From the IMG/VR virus record IMGVR_UViG_3300027714_000177, positions 1-20,160 of that record: DNA of 20,160 nt, one strand, 5' to 3'. The position numbers and the translations under genes are program-made. This document shows positions 6,677 through 13,318 of this stretch, piece after piece. The number at the start of each line of letters is the position of its first letter. The first letter of the stretch is position 1. The notes under the pieces were generated by a model, which saw only the letters and a list, made by a program, of their open reading frames with translations, was not told the origin of the DNA and ran no database searches. This DNA comes from a virus.

Positions 6677-6957
6677 ACAACATGTCCTTTGGAGAATTTA
6701 AGGTTGAGGTTCAAACCACCAATAATCGTGGTTTTACTCCCGAAGAGGTGGCGCACCGATGCGTAGGTAAGATCGTTGCCTTTTCCGAAGACGCTCACCC
6801 TACGTTGCGAGATCAGGCTATTGCCTATCGTGACAGCATAGAGAAGCTACTGGTTATCTATATGAAACAGGCTATCCAAAGTGACCGTACTACGGTATAT
6901 AATGCGATTAAAGAAGCGGGTCATCCAACGTTGGCTGAATATATAAGGAAAATGTAA
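6673..6957 (+). CDS. Small conserved helical protein
   Basis: This gene encodes 94 residues and overlaps the adaptor stop. The sequence contains TTNNRGFTPEEVAHRCVGKI, then PTLRDQAIAYRDSIEKLLVI and the block SDRTTVYNAIKEAGHPTLAE. It is mostly helical with no membrane segment. The same arrangement recurs right after adaptor genes in marine phage contigs. A role in connector assembly is possible but unproven. The YNAIKEAGHPTLAE end looks like a small helix-turn-helix-type fold, but I would not call it DNA-binding. Confidence 0.78.
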   Translation: MNNMSFGEFKVEVQTTNNRGFTPEEVAHRCVGKIVAFSEDAHPTLRDQAIAYRDSIEKLLVIYMKQAIQSDRTTVYNAIKEAGHPTLAEYIRKM

Positions 6958-7391
6958 TGGCGTTTAACGGAAATTTCCTGTGTACTTCGTTCAAAAAAGA
7001 ATTGATGACGGCTACACATAACTTTACTGTGGCAAGCAATGTTTTTAAACTGGCGCTTTATACTAACAGCGCGACTTTTAATGCTGCGACTACGGCCTAT
7101 AGCAGTAGCAATGAGATTACTGGCACGAACTACACTGCGAAAGGCAACTTCTTAACAAGCGTAACGCCGACCACTAGCGGTACAACGGCGCTTACAGACT
7201 TTGCTGACGAGGTGTTTTCCAACGTGACAATCTCTTCTGTAAGAGGCGCGTTAATTTACAATGAGGCTGCAACGAGTGATCCATCAGTATGTGTGTTGGA
7301 TTTTGGAGCGGATAAGGGCGCAAGCGCGGGGGACTTTACTATTGTTTTTCCTACCGCTGACGCAAGCAACGCGATTATACGGATAGCATAA
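6957..7391 (+). CDS. Putative tail/virion structural protein
   Basis: This gene encodes 144 residues, starting at a TAATG overlap. The start CTSFKKELMTATHNFTVASN, then VFKLALYTNSATFNA, is a widespread phage structural pattern. Later blocks are TTSGTTALTDFADEVFSNVT, GALIYNEAATSDPSVCVLDF and an end DASNAIIRIA. The protein is beta-rich, with few charges and no catalytic motif. Its position between the connector genes and the fibre genes suggests a tail component or fibre-attachment protein. Homologues are common in both marine and non-marine tailed phages, from memory. Confidence 0.8.
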   Translation: MAFNGNFLCTSFKKELMTATHNFTVASNVFKLALYTNSATFNAATTAYSSSNEITGTNYTAKGNFLTSVTPTTSGTTALTDFADEVFSNVTISSVRGALIYNEAATSDPSVCVLDFGADKGASAGDFTIVFPTADASNAIIRIA

Positions 7392-7392
7392 C

Positions 7393-8598
7393 ATGGCAAT
7401 ATCGTTAGGTAATCGTGCAAAAATGTCCACCAGTACCACGGGTACTGGAACGATTAGCTTGGGCAGCGCACTTTCGGGCTACCAATCCTTTGAAAGTGCG
7501 GGGATTACCAACGGTCAAACGATAAGGTACGCGATAGAGGACGGGACTGCTTTTGAAATAGGCAGCGGTACTTATACGTCTAGCGGCACTACGCTTACGC
7601 GGTCTGTTACGGAAAGCTCCAACTCTGACAACGCTATTACGCTTAGTGGCAACGCGGAGGTGTTTGTTACAGCGACTGTCGCTGACTTGTTTATTAACGA
7701 TGGCGCGTCAACTCTGACAACCACGGGCGTCATTACGGGTGGCACGGTAGAGGCAACCAGCGATACAGCGGCGGGTGACAATGCCGCTATGGGCTTCACC
7801 AGTGCCGAAGGTTTAATCCTGACAGGCCAAGGCAGCACTAATGACGTAACCATCAAAAACGATGCCGATGCCATTGCTATGCGTATTCCTACGGGAACAA
7901 CGGGAGTAACCTTTGCTTCTACTATTGCCGTTAATAACGTGGATATTGCAACAGGTGCTATTAGTCTAAAGAACAGTGGGGCGCAGTCTTATATCCGGTT
8001 TTATTGTGAGTCGAACAACGCTCACTATGCACAACTACAGGCCCCCGCCCACGGATTGTTTAGCGGAAATGTAACGCTAACACTTCCCGCTACTACAGAC
8101 ACTGTTGCGGGTATTGCCGCAACGCAGACGTTAACCAACAAGACGCTTACTACTCCCGTACTGACTACTCCGATTGCTAACGCTGGTATCCAGCTTAAAA
8201 ACGGGTCTACGTCAGCAGGATTTCTTGAATTTTTTGAAGACAGTGATAACGGCACAAACAAGGTCACTCTTATTGGCCCCGCTTCTACTGCTGACGTAAC
8301 AATAACGCTACCAGCGGCGGCTGATACTCTTGTTGGCAAGGCCACCACTGACACTCTGACTAATAAAACGCTGACTACTCCTGTTGTAAATGCGGGTGTA
8401 CATTTAAAGAACGGAGCGACTTCGGCGGGGTTCCTTCAGTTCTTTGAAGATTCGGACAACGGCACTAACAAGGTGACATTGATTGGCCCCGCTTCTACAG
8501 CGGACATTACGTTGACGTTACCTGCAACTGCGGGAACTATAGCAACAACTGTGTCGGCGGCAGACGAGGCTACGGCGCTGGCGATTGCCCTTGGATAA
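7393..8598 (+). CDS. Tail fibre-like protein with internal repeats
   Basis: This 401-residue protein starts 1 base after the previous stop. The N-terminus (MAISLGNRAKMSTSTTGTGT) and the segment around TIRYAIEDGTAFEIGSGTYT are a typical N-terminal module of phage fibres. Residues about 115-170 carry a module with EGLILTGQGSTNDVTIKNDA that also occurs in the fibre at 11865. Residues about 192-385 are three copies of a beta-rich repeat starting at LKN, with linkers TLTNKTLTTP. The end is AADEATALAIALG. It has low charge and high Thr/Ala/Gly/Asn. It probably forms a trimeric fibre or spike on the tail; the receptor is unknown. Confidence 0.82.
   Translation: MAISLGNRAKMSTSTTGTGTISLGSALSGYQSFESAGITNGQTIRYAIEDGTAFEIGSGTYTSSGTTLTRSVTESSNSDNAITLSGNAEVFVTATVADLFINDGASTLTTTGVITGGTVEATSDTAAGDNAAMGFTSAEGLILTGQGSTNDVTIKNDADAIAMRIPTGTTGVTFASTIAVNNVDIATGAISLKNSGAQSYIRFYCESNNAHYAQLQAPAHGLFSGNVTLTLPATTDTVAGIAATQTLTNKTLTTPVLTTPIANAGIQLKNGSTSAGFLEFFEDSDNGTNKVTLIGPASTADVTITLPAAADTLVGKATTDTLTNKTLTTPVVNAGVHLKNGATSAGFLQFFEDSDNGTNKVTLIGPASTADITLTLPATAGTIATTVSAADEATALAIALG
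7966..8520 (+). repeat. Three in-frame copies of a fibre repeat
   Basis: Copies begin at codons 7966, 8194 and 8404, each with Leu-Lys-Asn. The last two are close: each has GFL-FFEDSDNGTNKVTLIGP, and they lie 210 bases (70 codons) apart. The first is diverged (YIRFYCESNNAHYAQL) but ends in the same VTLTLPA and TLTNKTLTTP blocks. DNA differences fall mostly at third codon positions, so the repeats are old and kept at protein level. Confidence 0.75.
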
Positions 8599-8609
8599 TA
8601 GGATAACAA

Positions 8610-8963
8610 ATGGCTAATACATTTAAGGTAATAACAAGAAGTGCGGCACCCGCCAGTTCAGGAACACCTGAGACGCTGTATACGGTGCAAACTGGTAGCA
8701 CGGTAATTGTTCTTGGACTGACCTTGGCTAACATCCACACTGCGCAGGTTACTGCCAGCGTTACGCTGGTCAGTACCACAACGCAGACCAGTCAGACGCA
8801 AAACACCACGGCCTTTATTGTAAAAGACGCTCCGATACCCATTGGGTCAACGCTCAGTGTTCTTGACGGCAAGATTAACCTGAACGTAGGTGACATTATT
8901 AAGATTGACTGTTCTGTTGCGGACAAGGTTTCTGTTACGATGAGCTACATGGAGATCACCTAA
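8610..8963 (+). CDS. Small virion protein, relative of the protein at 17862
   Basis: This gene encodes 117 residues of beta-sandwich character: ETLYTVQTGSTVIVLGLTLA, a Thr/Gln-rich loop, IVKDAPIPIGSTLSVLDGKI, NVGDIIKIDCSVADKVSVT and an end SYMEIT. This layout (an LYT strand, a domain ending in GD-IK and a final S-x-x-E-I-S/T) is shared with the 106-residue protein at 17862. Such proteins are common among marine phage tail or fibre genes; I believe they are structural. The neighbours on both sides are fibre genes, so it may help attach or cap a fibre. No experimental role is known to me. Confidence 0.75.
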   Translation: MANTFKVITRSAAPASSGTPETLYTVQTGSTVIVLGLTLANIHTAQVTASVTLVSTTTQTSQTQNTTAFIVKDAPIPIGSTLSVLDGKINLNVGDIIKIDCSVADKVSVTMSYMEIT

Positions 8964-9739
8964 TGGCTGGCTACATTGGTAAAAAGGCTGCGTTAACGGT
9001 TGGGATTGCCGCGACTGTTGACGAGCTAAATTACAACGACACGGGGTCCGCTGTTGGCATTGTTGTGGCGAGTAAGACCGTAACTGTGGATGCCAATAAG
9101 GATGTTGCTAGTTTCCGTAATATAACTTTAACAGGAGAGTTGGACGCTGCAACACTGGATATATCTGGGGCAGGCGATGTTGCCGGAGCTTTAACAAACA
9201 ACTCTGTTGCAGTAAAAGTTGCTGGCAAAGAAACTATTTGGATAGCCGCTAGTGCTATGCAGCCCACTACAACTAACGGCTGTTCTTCATTGACCACAGT
9301 TGAAACAACCTCTGGTCGGCCAGATATGGTTGTCTTAGATTTTGATAAAGACAGCGATGAGTTTGCACAATTTACGGTGGCTTTTCCTAAATCTTGGAAT
9401 GAGGGAACAGTAACTTATCAGTTCTTTTGGTCAGGTATCGCGGCTACTACAGGGGTTAGTCTGACTTTGCAGGGCGTTGCTACAGGAGATAACGACACCA
9501 TAGACGTTGCTTATGGAACGTCTGTTTTGGTTAATGATGACGCACAAGGCGCGGTTGAAGAAATGTTGGTTTCTGCTGAAAGTGGGGCGATAACTATTGC
9601 AGGTTCCCCCGCAGTAGATCAGGTGTGTTATTTTAGGATAGGCCGCGATGTTTCTGACAGCGGTGATGATATGGCAGGAGATTGTAGGCTGCATGGCATA
9701 AAGTTGTTCTTTACCACTGACGCAAAGAATGATTCATAA
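8963..9739 (+). CDS. Fibre protein, copy 1 of the shared C-terminal domain
   Basis: This gene encodes 258 residues, starting at TAATG. The N-terminus MAGYIGKKAAL is an anchor type, followed by one copy of a repeat with DELNYNDTG, VVASKTVTVDANKDVAS and TLTGELDAATLDISG. That repeat also occurs in the fibre at 13319. From residue about 83 to the end lies a domain found three times in this window: it starts KVAGKETIW, carries PKSWNEGT in the middle and ends in GIKLFFTTDAKNDS. The domain is probably a trimeric receptor-binding or tip-carrying domain. Its stop overlaps the glycine-rich gene at 9739, so the two products are likely made together and may bind each other. Confidence 0.83.
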   Translation: MAGYIGKKAALTVGIAATVDELNYNDTGSAVGIVVASKTVTVDANKDVASFRNITLTGELDAATLDISGAGDVAGALTNNSVAVKVAGKETIWIAASAMQPTTTNGCSSLTTVETTSGRPDMVVLDFDKDSDEFAQFTVAFPKSWNEGTVTYQFFWSGIAATTGVSLTLQGVATGDNDTIDVAYGTSVLVNDDAQGAVEEMLVSAESGAITIAGSPAVDQVCYFRIGRDVSDSGDDMAGDCRLHGIKLFFTTDAKNDS

Positions 9740-10494
9740 TGACGGGTTTCGGGTATAATATAAACACGTTGGGGGCTTATCCAAACAGGGGTCCAAAATT
9801 TTACACGGCTACTGGTGGAACTGTCACAACAGACGGAAACTATAAAGTTCACAGTTTTACCAGCAGCGGGACTTTTTCAGTTTCAGAGGTGCCTGCTGAC
9901 CCATCTAGTGCAGAACTTGATTATTTAATCCTTGCGGGTGGGGCTTCTGGTGGTGCAAACTCAGGCTCTGGTGGTGGTGCTGGTGGGCGATTATATCTTG
10001 AAAACTATACAGGTATAACAAGCACAGGTAATATTACAGTGACCGTTGGTGCGGGTGGTGCTGGAATGTCATGGGGAGTGCCTTATGGTAGAGGGAACAA
10101 CGGAGCAAATAGTGTTTTTAATTCCATCACTGCAACAGGCGGCGGTGCAGGTTCTGGGAATTACGGTTCTGGCCCATATAGTTATCAAGGCGGGAATGAT
10201 GGCGGCTCTGGCGGTGGCGGCGGTGGTGAAGGAATTGATGGACAAGGCCATGATGGTGGGACAGGTACAAACGGCCAAGGTGGTGGTGGTGCTGGTGGCG
10301 CAGCATCTGGCAGCAATGGCGGTGCGGGTGTTGCGGATAGCATAACAGGCAGTAGTGTGACACGGGCTGAAGGCGGGTCTTCAAATGATTCTGCTGGTGG
10401 GGCAAATACAGGTACTGGCGGTGGACGTAAAGATGAATCTAACACAAATGGTGGTGGCTCAGGCATCGTTATCATACGATATAAGTTTCAGTAG
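9739..10494 (+). CDS. Glycine-rich putative fibre-tip adhesin 1
   Basis: This gene encodes 251 residues, starting at a TAATG overlap with the fibre gene. Residues 1-70 are a beta-rich head starting MTGFGYNINTLGAY. Residues about 72-235 are Gly-rich with many GGG, GGAGG and GSGG runs broken by short loops, and the end is GGGSGIVIIRYKFQ. Gly-rich bodies of this kind occur in phage adhesins such as T-even gp38, where polyglycine helices present variable loops. I infer a similar receptor-binding tip here. The N-terminal pattern M-T-x-F-G-Y resembles the start of the protein at 14665. Antisense frames here are artefacts of GGN codons. Confidence 0.8.
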   Translation: MTGFGYNINTLGAYPNRGPKFYTATGGTVTTDGNYKVHSFTSSGTFSVSEVPADPSSAELDYLILAGGASGGANSGSGGGAGGRLYLENYTGITSTGNITVTVGAGGAGMSWGVPYGRGNNGANSVFNSITATGGGAGSGNYGSGPYSYQGGNDGGSGGGGGGEGIDGQGHDGGTGTNGQGGGGAGGAASGSNGGAGVADSITGSSVTRAEGGSSNDSAGGANTGTGGGRKDESNTNGGGSGIVIIRYKFQ

Positions 10495-10500
10495 GTAGAC

Positions 10501-10851
10501 ATGGCACATTATGCAAAAATAGTAGACGGTGTAGTAACCAACGTCATTGTTGCGGAGCAAGACTTTATTGACACTCAGGTAGGCACTTGGGTTCAGACCA
10601 GCTACAATACGCACGGTGGTCAGCATACGCTAGGCAACACGCCTCTGCGTAAAAACTATGCTGGCATTGGTTATACATATGACAGTACCCGTGATGCTTT
10701 TTATACACCAAAACCTTATTCAAGCTGGACACTAAACGAAACAACATGTCAGTGGGAAGCACCTGTTGCCTACCCCGACGATGACAAAAACTACGCTTGG
10801 AACGAAGATACAACAAGTTGGACAGAGGTGACTGATGCCCCGATACCATAA
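10501..10851 (+). CDS. Cyanophage-like tail-associated protein
   Basis: This gene encodes 116 residues. The sequence starts MAHYAKIVDGVVTNVIVAEQ, followed by WVQTSYNTHGG, then LRKNYAGIGYTYDSTRDAFY, the aromatic segment PKPYSSWTLNETTCQWEAP, and NYAWNEDTTSWTEV. This matches a family common in T4-like cyanophages and marine phage contigs, located among tail and fibre genes. The regular Trp/Tyr-containing beta strands suggest a small virion or assembly protein. It overlaps the chaperone-like gene by 17 bases, so the two may be made together. The exact role is unknown. Confidence 0.78.
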   Translation: MAHYAKIVDGVVTNVIVAEQDFIDTQVGTWVQTSYNTHGGQHTLGNTPLRKNYAGIGYTYDSTRDAFYTPKPYSSWTLNETTCQWEAPVAYPDDDKNYAWNEDTTSWTEVTDAPIP

Positions 10852-11116
10852 CATAAACGGCGAAATGGTGCAGTTTACTGCTGATGAAGAAACTGCCCGT
10901 GATGCAGAAGAAGCGGCATGGGCTGCGGGTGCTGACACCCGCGCTGCAACGTCTGCGCGTGAAGAGCGCGATAAAGTGTTGGCAGAAACGGATTGGATGG
11001 GTAATAGTGATGTTACCATGTCCAGCGCGTGGACAACGTATCGACAGTCACTTAGGGACGTACCAACGCAGTCAGGGTTTCCAAACTCGATTACGTGGCC
11101 TACGAAGCCTAGCTAG
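10835..11116 (+). CDS. Putative tail assembly chaperone (Phage_tail_APC-like)
   Basis: This gene encodes 93 residues and starts within the end of the gene before it. The first half is acidic and helical (ADEETARDAEEAAWAAGA). The second half has the family pattern ERDKVLAETDWMGNSDV, AWTTYRQSLRDVP and GFPNSITWPTKP, as in the Pfam family Phage_tail_APC. That family is named as a tail assembly chaperone, usually encoded next to tail fibre genes. Here it probably helps fold or assemble one of the surrounding fibres. I see no slippery heptamer supporting a frameshift with its neighbour. Confidence 0.82.
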   Translation: MPRYHNINGEMVQFTADEETARDAEEAAWAAGADTRAATSAREERDKVLAETDWMGNSDVTMSSAWTTYRQSLRDVPTQSGFPNSITWPTKPS

Positions 11117-11126
11117 AGGATAAGTT

Positions 11127-11855
11127 ATGACTAGAGCCAGAGATATAGCTAATGTAACTGTTACCCCCACGTTTCCTGACGGCAGCATAAACATTGCCGA
11201 TCTAAACATAGACGGTGGCACAGACATTGGTGCAGCCTTAGTAGACGCAGACTTGATGATTGTAGATGACGGTGCAGGGGGCACTAATCGTAAAGCTACG
11301 ATGACTAGGTTATCCACTTATATAGCTACTAAGATTACTGGTGGTAGTAAGGTTTTTATTGCTTCTACTGGTGTGATTAGTAATGCAGCTACTATTAGTT
11401 TTACGCAATTTGATGATAGTAAATTTGATCATTATGAGTTTTGGTTTCAACACGTTAAACCTGCTACTGATAATCAAGCAATTAGAGGCCACGCATCTAT
11501 AGATGGTGGTTCTAATTATGATGATACAAATGGTAATTATCACTTTAATGGGACTGCTGATACTACAGGTTTTTTAATCCATCGTTATGGGAGTGGTAAT
11601 GCCTCTGGTGAGTATGGTTTTTCTGGTGCCCTGTATCTTTTAGCACCGCACAATCAATCATTTACTTATGCATATGGAAAGGGTGTTAATATGTTAGCTA
11701 ATAGTGATGTTAAAGGTGCTGCTGATGGCAGTGTAAGTCAAGTTTCAACCGCACACCTTTCGGCTAATGATGTAGATGCAATACAGTTTAAATTTCCAAG
11801 TGGAAACATAGCTTCAGGTGAAATAGTTATGTACGGCATAGCAAATGGAACATAA
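11127..11855 (+). CDS. Mosaic fibre protein with AT-rich distal part
   Basis: This gene encodes 242 residues. Residues 1 to about 65 hold an N-terminal module common in marine fibres: TRARDIANV, then LNIDGGTDIGAALVDADLMI and VDDGAGGTNRKATMTRLSTY. The remaining part is a beta-rich domain with FDHYEFWFQHVKPATDNQAI, GHASIDGGSNYDD and a C-terminus IASGEIVMYGIANGT, a distal domain seen in other phage fibres. Base content falls from about 50 % GC in the N-terminal part to about 28-43 % per line between 11341 and 11760, then recovers. This suggests the distal part was acquired by recombination. It probably binds a receptor. Confidence 0.8.
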   Translation: MTRARDIANVTVTPTFPDGSINIADLNIDGGTDIGAALVDADLMIVDDGAGGTNRKATMTRLSTYIATKITGGSKVFIASTGVISNAATISFTQFDDSKFDHYEFWFQHVKPATDNQAIRGHASIDGGSNYDDTNGNYHFNGTADTTGFLIHRYGSGNASGEYGFSGALYLLAPHNQSFTYAYGKGVNMLANSDVKGAADGSVSQVSTAHLSANDVDAIQFKFPSGNIASGEIVMYGIANGT

Positions 11856-11864
11856 GGAAACAAT

Positions 11865-12884
11865 ATGTCTGGATACATTGGTATACTACCCGTTCCGCAG
11901 GCAACAGAGACACGAAACTCGTTTACTGCTACATCGAACCAGACTTCGTTTACTACAGACGGGTACACCCCCAACTTTGTTTCTGTTTATCTAAACGGGG
12001 TTTTGCTGTCCGCCGCTGACTTCACCGCGACCAACGGCACTGATGTTGTGTTGGCCTCTGGCGCTGCGGCTGATGATGTTGTTGAGGTTATTGCTTTCAG
12101 CACTTTCACTGTTTCATCACAGACATTTACGGGTGATGTAACAGCAAGTGGCGGGACGTTTCTGCCTACAGGCGATACTTCCGCAGGCGATGATGCTGCA
12201 ATGGGTTACACTGCCGCAGAAGGTCTTATCCTTACGGGGCAAGGTAGCACCAACGATGTAACCATTAAAAATGACGCAGATGCAGACGTTCTTGAAATAC
12301 CTACAGGCACTACAAATGTAGCTGTCGTAGGTAGCATAACATCTGGTGGTGCTTCGGTCAAAGTTGCTGGCAAGGAAAGCATTTATGTTCCCGCAGCGGA
12401 TATGTATCCAAGCACAACCAACCCTTGTAGCAGCCTGACCCAAGTAGAAACAACAGCATTGCGTCCTGATTTAAAAGTGTTGGACTTTGCAGCGGCGGCG
12501 GATGACTTCGCTCAATTTACTATAGCGTTTCCCAAGTCTTGGAACGAAGGGACTATAACCTTTCAACCTTTTTGGACCGTTACAGGTACAAATACTGGCA
12601 CTGTGGTTTGGCAGCTTGGTGGTATTGCCGTTTCTTCTGATGATACAATTAACACCGCCTTTGGAACACTGGTTGCTACTACGGCCTTGGCGCACTCTGG
12701 CACTTCAAATGACCTCATGGTTAGCGCAGAAAGCGGTGCTGTTACTATAGCTGGCAGTCCAGCAGCCAATGATATGTGTTTCTTCCAAATCAACAACGAT
12801 GCAAGTGCTAGCGGTCAAACAGGAGTGGCTCGTTTACTGGGCATAAAACTGTTCTTCACTACAGACGCGGCGAATGACGCATGA
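11865..12884 (+). CDS. Fibre protein, copy 2 of the shared C-terminal domain
   Basis: This gene encodes 339 residues. The N-terminus SGYIGILPVPQATETRNSFT is followed by a beta domain with TDGYTPNFVSVYLNGVLLSA and VVLASGAAADDVVEVIAF, a known fibre-anchor module. Residues about 105-150 repeat the module of the 7393 fibre (EGLILTGQGSTNDVTIKNDA). The C-terminal domain begins near residue 164 (KVAGKESIY), contains PKSWNEGT and ends in GIKLFFTTDAANDA. It is the second copy of the domain also found at 8963 and 13319. Unlike those, it is not followed by an intact glycine-rich gene but by a short remnant. Its stop overlaps an ATG (ATGA). Confidence 0.83.
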   Translation: MSGYIGILPVPQATETRNSFTATSNQTSFTTDGYTPNFVSVYLNGVLLSAADFTATNGTDVVLASGAAADDVVEVIAFSTFTVSSQTFTGDVTASGGTFLPTGDTSAGDDAAMGYTAAEGLILTGQGSTNDVTIKNDADADVLEIPTGTTNVAVVGSITSGGASVKVAGKESIYVPAADMYPSTTNPCSSLTQVETTALRPDLKVLDFAAAADDFAQFTIAFPKSWNEGTITFQPFWTVTGTNTGTVVWQLGGIAVSSDDTINTAFGTLVATTALAHSGTSNDLMVSAESGAVTIAGSPAANDMCFFQINNDASASGQTGVARLLGIKLFFTTDAANDA

Positions 12885-12924
12885 CGGCTCTGGCGTAGTA
12901 ATATTTAAATATCAGTATCAATAG
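12881..12924 (+). pseudogene. Remnant of a deleted glycine-rich adhesin gene
   Basis: Directly at the end of the fibre gene, an ATGACGG matches the first 7 bases of the glycine-rich gene at 9739, but that frame stops after five codons. In another frame, 12883-12924 reads DGSGVVIFKYQYQ then a stop. This matches the end of the glycine-rich protein at 9739 (GGSGIVIIRYKFQ) at 7 of 13 residues, with conservative changes in nearly all others. Start and end lie in different frames, as expected of a deletion that removed the body. A chance match is possible because the stretch is short, but its position is exactly where an intact partner would lie. Confidence 0.6.
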
Positions 12925-12933
12925 GAGTAAACA

Positions 12934-13260
12934 ATGTTAGGTTTTTCCCCACTAGCTGACAACTCCATTGCTGGTTTTGGCAATATCCCCGCTGACGTTG
13001 CGGTTACGGGTGTTGCTGGTACGGGTGCTGTTGGCACTGTTAGTGTAGAAGCCGACATTCAAGTAACGGGTGTTGCTGGCACCAGCGCTGTTGGTTCGGT
13101 AACTTTAATACAAAAACACAACATATCGGTTACGGGTGTTGCTGGCACCAGCGCTGTTGGTTCGGTTCTTGTTTGGGGTCAAATCATCCCGATTCAATCT
13201 TCAAACTTTTCTGCTATTACGCCATCTCAGTCTCCAAACTGGGAGGAGATTGCTGCGTAG
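12934..13260 (+). CDS. Small repeat-containing structural protein
   Basis: This gene encodes 108 residues with a good AGGAG site 6 bases ahead of the ATG. The N-terminus MLGFSPLADNSIAGF resembles the starts of small cyanophage and marine phage structural proteins. Three copies of a 13-residue unit follow at residues 24-36, 44-56 and 66-78, of which the last two are identical (VTGVAGTSAVGSV). The C-terminus ends in PSQSPNWEEIAA. Repeat proteins of this type occur among marine phage tail genes, from memory, with copy number varying between relatives. A beta-helical or fibre-surface role is plausible. No function is established. Confidence 0.72.
   Translation: MLGFSPLADNSIAGFGNIPADVAVTGVAGTGAVGTVSVEADIQVTGVAGTSAVGSVTLIQKHNISVTGVAGTSAVGSVLVWGQIIPIQSSNFSAITPSQSPNWEEIAA
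13003..13167 (+). repeat. Tandem 39-base coding repeat, three copies
   Basis: Copies start at 13003, 13063 and 13129 (60- and 66-base spacing, so always in frame). Copies two and three differ at a single base over 39 bases (GTAACGGG against GTTACGGG). Copy one differs at a few positions (GTACGGGTGCT in place of GCACCAGCGCT). The near-identity of two copies points to recent duplication or gene conversion. Confidence 0.8.
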
Positions 13261-13289
13261 TTGCTTAGAAGCAGAAGTATGGGTATAGT
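13261..13289 (+). promoter_or_regulatory. Possible sigma70-type promoter before the third fibre gene
   Basis: The 58-base gap before 13319 contains TTGCTT (13261-13266) and TATAGT (13284-13289) with a 17-base spacer. The -10 box matches consensus at 5 of 6 positions and the -35 box at 3 of 6. It is one of few gaps in the fibre module large enough for a promoter. The -35 box begins right after the preceding stop codon. A chance match cannot be excluded. Confidence 0.3.
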
Positions 13290-13318
13290 CCAATTAAATT
13301 TATAGCTGAGGTCACATC

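Noticed and set aside
10127-10475. Long minus-strand and alternative-frame ORFs rich in Pro, His or Cys opposite the glycine-rich gene
   Set aside because: They are by-products of GGN-rich codons on the + strand, have no ribosome sites and show no recognisable motif; the same occurs opposite 15131-15455.
10835-10851. Frameshift fusion between the 10501 and 10835 genes, as in classic tail chaperones
   Set aside because: There is no slippery heptamer in the 17-base overlap, and both proteins look complete with their own starts.
13003-13167. CRISPR-like array
   Set aside because: The repeats are in frame inside a coding gene and the spacers encode protein; repeat spacing follows whole codons.
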